Assembly: GCF_007097485.1 (NCBI RefSeq)
Contig: NZ_VKDE01000004.1
Span: forward strand, 124,001-188,000
DNA: 64,000 nt
Reading direction: 5' to 3'
Source of the DNA: Carboxylicivirga sp. M1479
GTDB lineage: Bacteria > Bacteroidota > Bacteroidia > Bacteroidales > Marinilabiliaceae
This document shows, in pieces, positions 8,143 through 16,000 of this stretch (the first letter of the stretch is position 1; each line of letters starts with the position of its first letter). Position numbers and translations under genes: made by a program. The notes under the pieces are model-generated. The model made no database searches. It saw only the letters and a program-made list of their open reading frames with translations, and was not told the origin of the DNA.

Positions 8143-9237
8143 ATGCAAGGATTTATTAAACCAAATAGAAAAGTTAATTACGGCTTGGATCTTAACCGCG
8201 TAACCATCGGTCAGGAGATAGTCAGTCACTTTAATATCACTGTAGATGAGTCGGTTCATAGCTTATGGAGCGGCTTAATGCCTACATCTTCTTACCCAGA
8301 AAATAGTCGCGAATTTGCGGGAATACTAGGTTTTCATGAGATGTTTTTGCCTTATGGCTTTTTAATGAATCTCACCTTGAGTTTGGGCGTTGAAAATTTT
8401 GCACACTCAAGCCTTCTACATCTTGAAATACGAAATGCTTTGTATTTAAACCCAGCATTTGCAGGTGATACATTTTCGTGCGTTATACGCATTAAGGATA
8501 TTCGCACTACCTCCAATGGGGAGTATTCAACTATTGTGTCGGAACATGTTTTATCCAACCAAAAAGGTGATCCTGTTTTTAGTTTGGAGCGTGTTACTTT
8601 ATTTCCAAAGATTGATGTTAATAGTGAGTCCGCTATAGATCATGTTGAGCCTTTGAAAAATCATCATTTTAAAGAGAAAATACTTGCTCGTGTGCGTGGT
8701 ATTTCCATAGAGAATAAAATTGATGACTTTAACGAGGGAGACTTACTCTTGCACCCCTTTGTTAGGCCGGTGGGTAAAAGCGAGAATCTGTTTTGGGCCA
8801 CCTATTTTAAAAATACGCACCCGATACATTACAACTATCAGCGTTATAAACCCGGTGAAATAATTATTTCTGGTGGTATCGTATTGTCTATGGTGTTGGG
8901 TATTTCAGGAAGAGAATTCCGACAGCTATTATTACCACAGGTTGAGCGCGCGTTTCATGTGGTGCCCGTTGTGGCCGAAGATCGTGTGGGTGCATTTTCG
9001 TACATAAAAAGTAGCACCCAAATAATGCCAGGCTTCGAAGAGATTGACGTACGTACCTTTGGTTTGCGTAATGTTGATACGGAACTGGAGCTATCCGATG
9101 CCGATTTTCCATTGGAGCTATTCAATGGTTTACAGCGCCCTGCCGATGTTGAGAGAGTATTGGAAGAAAAATGTCCGCATCTGAAAGGCAAAATCTGTTT
9201 AGTGGCCGATTGGAAAGCACTGCGTAAAGTTGAGTAA
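8143..9237 (+). CDS. MaoC-like double-hotdog dehydratase family protein
   Basis: 364 aa with no signal peptide, so cytoplasmic. The two halves look like hotdog folds. The first (about 20-160) includes FAGILGFHEMFLPYGFLMNL and NPAFAGDTFSCVIRIKDIR, the latter resembling the MaoC substrate-loop pattern. The second (about 200-350) includes DLLLHPFVRPVGKSENLFWA, HPIHYNYQRYKPGEIIISGG and a typical end strand. This layout recalls mesaconyl-CoA hydratase and related (R)-enoyl-CoA hydratases; the substrate cannot be deduced. Single gene with its own promoter and terminator. Family call is moderate. Confidence 0.6.
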   Translation: MQGFIKPNRKVNYGLDLNRVTIGQEIVSHFNITVDESVHSLWSGLMPTSSYPENSREFAGILGFHEMFLPYGFLMNLTLSLGVENFAHSSLLHLEIRNALYLNPAFAGDTFSCVIRIKDIRTTSNGEYSTIVSEHVLSNQKGDPVFSLERVTLFPKIDVNSESAIDHVEPLKNHHFKEKILARVRGISIENKIDDFNEGDLLLHPFVRPVGKSENLFWATYFKNTHPIHYNYQRYKPGEIIISGGIVLSMVLGISGREFRQLLLPQVERAFHVVPVVAEDRVGAFSYIKSSTQIMPGFEEIDVRTFGLRNVDTELELSDADFPLELFNGLQRPADVERVLEEKCPHLKGKICLVADWKALRKVE

Positions 9238-9264
9238 TTGCATTATAAGCTAATAGAATATTAT

Positions 9265-9295
9265 AAGCCTGTCTGTCGACGGGCTTTGTTGTTAT
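9265..9295 (+). terminator. terminator of the hotdog-domain gene
   Basis: AAGCCTGTC pairs with GACGGGCTT across a 4-nt loop (9 bp with one G-T), followed by a TTGTTGTTATT tail, 28 bp after the stop. Confidence 0.8.
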
Positions 9296-9310
9296 TGATT
9301 AGTATATCGC

Positions 9311-9393
9311 GACCCAATTGGGTCACACAATGCGACCCAGTTGGGTTATGGTGTCTGACCCAACTGGGTTATAGTGTCTGACCCAATTGGGTC
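9311..9393. repeat. four 14-bp palindromes at exact 23-bp period
   Basis: GACCCAATTGGGTC at 9311, GACCCAGTTGGGTT at 9334, GACCCAACTGGGTT at 9357 and GACCCAATTGGGTC at 9380. The outer two are perfect palindromes and the inner two nearly so. The period is 23 bp throughout. The array lies between the 3' ends of two convergent genes, after the terminator of the first. Confidence 0.95.
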
Positions 9394-9411
9394 AGATTGT
9401 GTGGGCGACAA

Positions 9412-10104
9412 CTATACGATGCTTATCGTGCAGCTACCTGTTCTTATAGTCTTTGTACGATACACCATAGCTCTTATTTCTAAAGTGAAATTTCCCTTTG
9501 TAAGTGCGTCAGGTATAAAACACATTAATTCGCCTGGTTTGTTTTTAATCACATTAGATGCTTTAAACGATGTTTTGTGCTTGTCGATGAAATAAACCCC
9601 TTGTTGTGGATCGGCTTCGTTGAACTTTAAATAAACGCCTTTGATGGATAGTAGCTGACCGGCGCTAAAGTTACTATCCTTGCTTTTGTTGAAGTGATTA
9701 AGCAGAGATTGTATGCTGGGTTCACGTTTGGCAGTGTTAAGCTTCTTAACTTTAATTTTGTGTAGGCAGTTTTTTAGGCGCTTTTCGGCTTTTAAATTGA
9801 TGCTAACATGATGGTGATCGCGATTGAATGATTCTGACTCAGAATTAAAACAACCATTGATGGAGCTGGATATTGAAAATAACTCGGTCTGCACCCGGGC
9901 ACCTTCCGTAATTAATGTTTCAATGGCTTGATGATATTCCTCAATAACCGCTAGTGCTTCTGCTTTTGTTACGGTGGAGCCTTTTGCAATCATCATCTCA
10001 ATAATATCATCCATTGTGTGCGATTCATTATCGCTTGGTATTGCCAGGTATTTGCCTGAATAGGTGCGGAGGGTGTTGGGAGTTAATCTGTATTTTAAGG
10101 GCAT
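9412..10104 (-). CDS. HU-like DNA-binding protein with DUF4469-type C-terminal domain
   Basis: 230 aa, cytoplasmic. Residues 1-120 match the Bacteroidota HU/IHF-related fold: LTPNTLRTYSGKYLAIP, then a helix-rich MDDIIEMMIAKGSTVTKAEALAVIEEYHQAI, then SINLKAEKRLKNCLHKIKV. Residues about 130-230 form a beta-rich DUF4469-like domain (SAGQLLSIKGVYLKF...QGVYFID...FTLEIRAMVYRTKTIRTG). Such proteins probably bind DNA non-specifically or near repeats; the role is not established. Its 3' end lies 18 bp from the palindrome array, so self-related binding is conceivable but only inferred. Confidence 0.75.
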   Translation of the reverse strand: MPLKYRLTPNTLRTYSGKYLAIPSDNESHTMDDIIEMMIAKGSTVTKAEALAVIEEYHQAIETLITEGARVQTELFSISSSINGCFNSESESFNRDHHHVSINLKAEKRLKNCLHKIKVKKLNTAKREPSIQSLLNHFNKSKDSNFSAGQLLSIKGVYLKFNEADPQQGVYFIDKHKTSFKASNVIKNKPGELMCFIPDALTKGNFTLEIRAMVYRTKTIRTGSCTISIV

Positions 10105-10430
10105 TTGTATTGTTTGTTATGTTTTTAAAAAATCAAGATATAGAAAGGTGGCTACTTTAACTATGATATTTGTTAGTGCTGTTACTGCTTTATAAGATGT
10201 TTGAGTGGGATAACCCTTAATGCATAAGCGTTATTTTAATCGAGTAATTCAGTATGATTATCAAATAAATTAGTTCGTTAGTACATAAAAGTATTATTTT
10301 TGATGCGTAAAACAATTTACTAACGTGTGTGTATATTAGCTTGATAATTAGTTTGATGTAACTTTTTGGCTGGTATGGCGTACAAAAGTTAGTGGATTTA
10401 AGATACTTTAATGATAAATTATAAATTGGT
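10105..10430. other. divergent intergenic region
   Basis: This gap separates the divergent HU-like gene and the first giant T9SS gene and must hold both promoters. I could not find a clean TTG/TAnnTTTG pair; TACTTTAA about 24 bp before the ATG at 10431 is the nearest match. No RNA gene or repeat is seen. Confidence 0.5.
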
Positions 10431-12812
10431 ATGAAGTATAGGAATTTAGTTTTAATTCTTTTTATAGCTTTTGCTGGAGTGCTAGGGATTTATGGTCAGA
10501 ATCTTACTTTGCCAGATGGAAGTGCATTATCTGCCAGCACTAGTTCTGTTTACGATGGAAATACGGCAGCCACAGCCATAACATCAGGAGCGATTTCTGG
10601 CGGTACAGTTACTGATACCGTAATTGTTAAGATTGAAGGAGATTTGCATGTTGAAAAGGCGAACGGAACGAGTGAGTTAAAAGTTAATGAGCATTGTATA
10701 CTCATAATAACTGGTGATTTATTTGTCGGAAGTAATAAAGGAAATGGAAAGCTTACACTTGATGGAGTACTCGTTGTCTATGGGAGTGTTTTAATCGATG
10801 CCGCAAATACTGCAATTGCGTCTGTTGAATCTTCAGGTACATTTGCAGTAGGAGGTTCCTATACTTCAATAGGAGATAAGGAAACGGAAACGAATAATGG
10901 GAACGTGTATTTGAGTGATGAAGGCGACGGGAGTGGCTTTGGTGGAACTGGTACAAATGGAGATTTGGGAGGCTTGATTGATTCCGGAATTTTGCCTGGT
11001 GAAATATTAGATGACTTTGTTGAAAATGTAGATGGTGATAATATACCTGTATCCAGTTGGCAAGGAGATGAAGAAGGTTCTGAAACAGATTGGAATAATC
11101 CCGGCAATTGGGATGGCGGGATAGTGCCTACAAAAGGTAAAAATGTTTCGATACCGACTAATCCATCCGGGGATTCGAACCCTGACTTCTTTCCTCTTGA
11201 TTGTAGTAATGGTAAATATTATGTCTGGAATATGACAATTCAACAGGGTGCAAATCTCAGTGTGCCAATTAATAGTGAGGTGATGATATATGGTGATCTT
11301 ATTTTGGAGTCAGGCGCCAATTTATCTATAGAAAATGTAAATGATGTTGGAATTGGAGGAAGCCAAATAACTGTTTATGGAGATATCATTGTTCCTGATG
11401 ATGCCAATATAGTTGTTAATAGCTCAAATAATAATCCAACATCCTTAATTGTTAATGGTGAGGTGTATAAGTCGACGGCTCGCACAACTACAGGCAATAT
11501 TACTTTTGAATGGACCTACAACAACAATAACTGGTGGTTTATTGGTCACCCTATTTCCAATGCCACACTAAGTAATAGCTACAAGTTGATACGTGATGGA
11601 GGTGGTGATTATGCCTTGTACGACTATGTTGGCGGTGCCAGTCCTTATTCAAAGCTGTCAGATAAGGTCAGTCACGACTTTTCAAGCATAAGCCCTATCA
11701 AAGGTTATTTGTTTAAAGTGAAGGATGATAATACAACGTTAACAATGAAGGGGCAGGTTAATAATAATTCAGATTATTCACACGGATTATTGGACAACGA
11801 TTGGCAAATCGTTGCCAATCCTTATCCATCCTACTACCAGTTACCAACGGAAGATGAAACAGATGTAAATGCTGATTTTTACCATACAACTGGTACGGTG
11901 TATGTCACGCACTCAACAAGTAATAGTGACAAGATATTCTATGTTTATAATACGCTAATGAATATACGAACCCCGTCAGGGGATGATCCTGTGCTTGAGA
12001 ATGGTATTATTGCACCCGGTCAGGCTTTTTATGTGGAAACATATTCGACTGGTAATGTTAAAATGAGAGCTGCCAATTGTGTGCACGACGCCGCTAAGTC
12101 ATCTTTAAAGTCAGGTAAGGTAACCGAAGAAAATATTTTACGCATTAAGCTTAAAAATGCCAATAACTCCAACGATGAGGCAGTTATTGCTCTGCACGAA
12201 CAGGGAACTGTGGCATACACTCGTATGGATTCAAAGCAACGCTTTCAAACTAATAGCTTATCTTACGTTTATTCTGTTGTGGAAGAAAATAAGGCTGTTA
12301 TTAATGCTTTACCTTTGCTTGCAGACGATTATTCGCAGACAATTGGTGTTGATGCCAAAGCTGGCGAGCACCAACTGTCTATCGACGGGATTGAGTCATT
12401 AACGAATGAATACGAATTGCTACTTGAAGATAAACTAACCGGCGCTGTTACGCCTATGCTTAACAGTCAAACAGTTTACGAGTTTACCTCAGATGCTGGT
12501 ACTTTCGACGATCGTTTTGTATTACATTTTAAAGTTTCAAGAACAGAGATACCAACTGATATTGAAAATAAGGAAGAGGTTGATAACGGTATTTCTATAT
12601 ACGTTCAAAATGACAAGCAGCTATTTATTACCTATAAAGGTGAAGCTGCTGAAAAAAATGTTGAAGTTTATTCTATGAGCGGGCAGCTCCTTATCAAACA
12701 ATCATTCTACCAAGATTCTTTTAACGATTATTTAAATATACCGTCTGGTATATATTTAGTAAAGGTAAGCGATGGTCATAAGGAATATTCAGAAAAGATA
12801 TTCATCCCTTAA
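10431..12812 (+). CDS. large secreted T9SS type A sorting-domain protein (793 aa)
   Basis: A signal peptide (residues 1-23, ending YGQ) is followed by a beta-helix-like region (about 40-205) rich in G/N/V repeats, then a WQGDEEGSETDWNNPGNWDG element (about 209-230) of the kind that opens repeated beta-helical surface modules. From WWFIGHPI (about 368) to the end runs a module of about 425 aa (ANPYPSYYQLP, TGTVYVTHST, APGQAFYV, MRAANCVHD, DEAVIALHEQG, RFVLHF) also found in the next two large proteins. The last 75 residues are a type A T9SS sorting domain (VEVYSMSGQLLIKQSF, GIYLVKVSDG, EKIFIP). It is probably a cell-surface or matrix protein; no catalytic motif is recognised. Confidence 0.9.
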   Translation: MKYRNLVLILFIAFAGVLGIYGQNLTLPDGSALSASTSSVYDGNTAATAITSGAISGGTVTDTVIVKIEGDLHVEKANGTSELKVNEHCILIITGDLFVGSNKGNGKLTLDGVLVVYGSVLIDAANTAIASVESSGTFAVGGSYTSIGDKETETNNGNVYLSDEGDGSGFGGTGTNGDLGGLIDSGILPGEILDDFVENVDGDNIPVSSWQGDEEGSETDWNNPGNWDGGIVPTKGKNVSIPTNPSGDSNPDFFPLDCSNGKYYVWNMTIQQGANLSVPINSEVMIYGDLILESGANLSIENVNDVGIGGSQITVYGDIIVPDDANIVVNSSNNNPTSLIVNGEVYKSTARTTTGNITFEWTYNNNNWWFIGHPISNATLSNSYKLIRDGGGDYALYDYVGGASPYSKLSDKVSHDFSSISPIKGYLFKVKDDNTTLTMKGQVNNNSDYSHGLLDNDWQIVANPYPSYYQLPTEDETDVNADFYHTTGTVYVTHSTSNSDKIFYVYNTLMNIRTPSGDDPVLENGIIAPGQAFYVETYSTGNVKMRAANCVHDAAKSSLKSGKVTEENILRIKLKNANNSNDEAVIALHEQGTVAYTRMDSKQRFQTNSLSYVYSVVEENKAVINALPLLADDYSQTIGVDAKAGEHQLSIDGIESLTNEYELLLEDKLTGAVTPMLNSQTVYEFTSDAGTFDDRFVLHFKVSRTEIPTDIENKEEVDNGISIYVQNDKQLFITYKGEAAEKNVEVYSMSGQLLIKQSFYQDSFNDYLNIPSGIYLVKVSDGHKEYSEKIFIP

Positions 12813-12833
12813 GACTCATTTTAAATAACTTAT

Positions 12834-12863
12834 AAAGGCCTCCATTTGATGGGGGCTTTTTTT
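12834..12863 (+). terminator. terminator after the 793-aa T9SS gene
   Basis: AAAG-CCTCC pairs with GGGGG-CTTT (one bulged G), followed by seven T residues. Confidence 0.75.
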
Positions 12864-13019
12864 GTACATACAAGTGTGTGTGGCAGCTATGCGCCACCTA
12901 ACGTTAATGTATGTTAATAGTGTAACTTTTATAACGGGTGACGTGTAATACTTTCGAATATCCAGCTCATTTGTTTGAACTGGTTTTGAATTCTAAACCT
13001 TGAAATCTAAAAGTACACT

Positions 13020-16000
13020 ATGAAATGTAATCGCATTTTATTATTAATGACTTTACTTCTGTGGGGGACAGTAGTGAAGGCACAGAATCCTTATGCAGAT
13101 GGAACTGTTATAGCGGCAGGGAGCAGTATTAATCAACGATGGTCTATAGCAGCAAATAGCAGTGTAAGTACAGCAGGAGATTTTACATCTGCTGCTGATG
13201 GGAGAATAGGTGGGACATTTACAGTAAATGGAAATTATACGCATTCTGGTTGGAGTAGTGATCGCATACTAAGTGGTGCTGTTGTTGAGATATTTGGAAA
13301 TTTATATGCAACCCAAGAGCTAAGGGTTCAGGATGGAGCCACCCTGATTGTTCATGGTGATTTTTATAATTATGGAGGAGGTTCAACAAGACTAGCCGGA
13401 AATATTGTAATTGCTGGAGATGCTTACTTAAGTAATACAACTATTCGTTCAACAGGTAATGTGGTAGTAGGTGGTGATATTACTATGTCCGGAGGAAGTA
13501 GCTCTTCAGGAGATGTTTATGTGCTGGATCCGGATGCGACCATTGATATCCCTGGTTGGATGGGCGTTTCCACAGGTGACGAAACCGACTTTATCAATGA
13601 TGAATCAGGTAATACAGATTTAAATAATGCGGTTTCCGATGCTGGCCTAATTAGTTCAGTTGATGCTCCGGGTAGTTTTACTTACTCTAACTTAGCCGGC
13701 TCAAGTGCTGATTTATCATGGACATTAAATAGTGACAATGATAATGTAATCATTGCTATGTATTCTTCGGATACAACAGATAAACCGGTTGATGGTACAA
13801 GTTATTCGGTAGGTTCAACTTTAAGTGATGGTGCGGAAATTATTTTTGTTGGGAGTGTTGGTGAAACCGACCTTATCTATACTAGTTTTGTTGAAGGTGC
13901 AAGTAATTATCTTCGTATTTGGTCTGTTAATGCTTCTGTTGAATACTCTAAGGAGATAAAACTTACCGTTAAAGGCCTTACCTCGGCAGATATATTTTAT
14001 GAGGATTTTGAAAATGGAAATGCCAATAGTTGGACATTAGGCTCTTTATCCGGAGATCATAGTTGGGCAATAGGCTCTGCAGAATCTTACCTTGGAAGCA
14101 ATTCTGCATACATATCCGAAGATGGTGGTAATTCAGCAACTTATGATGAAACGGGCAATGGATGGGCTGGACTACAAAAGAGTATTACTATTCCATCTGG
14201 ATTTAAGAGTGCCGAAATATCTTTTTATTGGAAGTGTGTTGCTGAAGCAGGGTATGATTATGGTCGTATTTATGAAAACAATACAACCATAAGTGATGAG
14301 TTGGTGAGTCAAGAGGCATGGGTTGAGGAGGTTATCGATATTTCAGGATATATAAATAGTGATTTTGATTTAGGCGTATGGTTCTACTGTGATTGGACTT
14401 CTGGTGTTGATCCTGGTCTTTGCATCGACGAGATAAGAATTACTGGAAGTGATGTTGCACGTCCGCAGAGCTTTGCGGGTTCAGCTGTGTCTTCAGAGCA
14501 AGTTGACCTCTTGTGGACTAAAAGTACTGATAATGATGATGTAATTATTGCCTATTCATCGTTTGGCGCAGTTGGCCGACCGGAAAGTGGGGTTTCTTAC
14601 GCTGTTGGCGATTATCTCGATGGCGGTGGTAGGGTTATTTATGTTGGTTCTGGCACATCGTATTCACACATAGGGAGTTTCTCAGGTATTTTAAATTATA
14701 CAATTTGGTCTGTTAGTAGTAATGCATACTCCAGTTCCATTACTGAAAATGTGACAATACCTGTCAACCTTCCTTATTCGGAAGATTTTGAAGGTGATGT
14801 TTCGGAATGGAATTTTAGCGCTGTATCGTACAATAACTGGGTTAATGGAAGCGCAGATGCTAACAGTGGTTCAAAGTCAGCATACATTTCTTTTGACAAG
14901 GGTGTTACTTCTGCTTATGATAATTCAGAATGGACTAATACAAATTTAGAGTTGGATGTTGATCTAAGAGGTTTTGAAACAGCAAAGTTATCCTTTCAGT
15001 GGAAAGCCGATGGACGAAGAGATAGGGCTTACGGAGAATGCTATTTAGATGGTTTTAGGATATCAGGAAATCAAGAGTATCGAGATGCTTCTGGGTCTTG
15101 GAATACGGAAGAGATAAATGTATCTTCTTATGCTGATGACATACGTACGCTAGCTTTCCGTTGGTATAATAATACATCTGGAAGTCCAGAGAATCCTGGG
15201 TTGCTTATTGATGATATCAAGATTTCTGGTACAATTGCTAATCCTGCTTCATTTTCAGCAACTAATTCAAATGATCTCTTAAATAACCTTGAATGGGTAA
15301 AGAATACATATGGCGATGATTTATTAATAGCATGGTCTGAAGATGGGATTTTTGATGTGCCTGAGGAGGGTGTCGAATATGATGTAGGTGATCTGTTACC
15401 TGGTGGCGGCACCATTCTCTATCACGGAGATATTTTAACCTTCGATCATTCTCCGCTTAACTATGGTACAATTTACTATTATAAAGCGTGGTCGTCTCGT
15501 AATGGTATATATTCTTCAGGTATTGAGGTGAGTGCTAATACGCCTGCAAAAGTATCAGTAATGTTTGAAGATTGGGAAGATAGTTCGGATGGCTATCCTG
15601 AGTGGTCGTTTTCTCATTCTGATATTAACTCCGCTTCATGGCTTCTTGGCGGAAATGATGTTGCATCTAGCGGTATTAGATCATCGTATATTACGGCAGA
15701 TGGTTCTACCGCAGGTTATTATGAAAATGGAGGAACTTATTGGGCTACCTTGTCCATTAGTGTTGATTTAACAGACTTACACACTGCCTATTTAGTTTTT
15801 GATTGGATGAGTTTAGGTAATCCTACATATGATTATGGGTCAGTTTTTATAGGTTCTACACAAGTTGGCCAAGAGTATTCAGGGGAAGGAGGTACATGGT
15901 CTTCTGAATCAATTAATCTGGATGCTTTTCTTGGTAGTGTCCAAACAATTGAGTTTAGATGGAATAGCACCGGATCGGCATATTACTCACCTGCATTTTG

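Noticed and set aside
9311-9393. CRISPR array
   Set aside because: Units are 14-bp palindromes with 9-bp gaps, far too short for spacers, and no cas gene is near.
9374-9595. Plus-strand gene of 73 codons
   Set aside because: Lies antisense to the HU-like gene and across the palindrome array; translation shows no family features.
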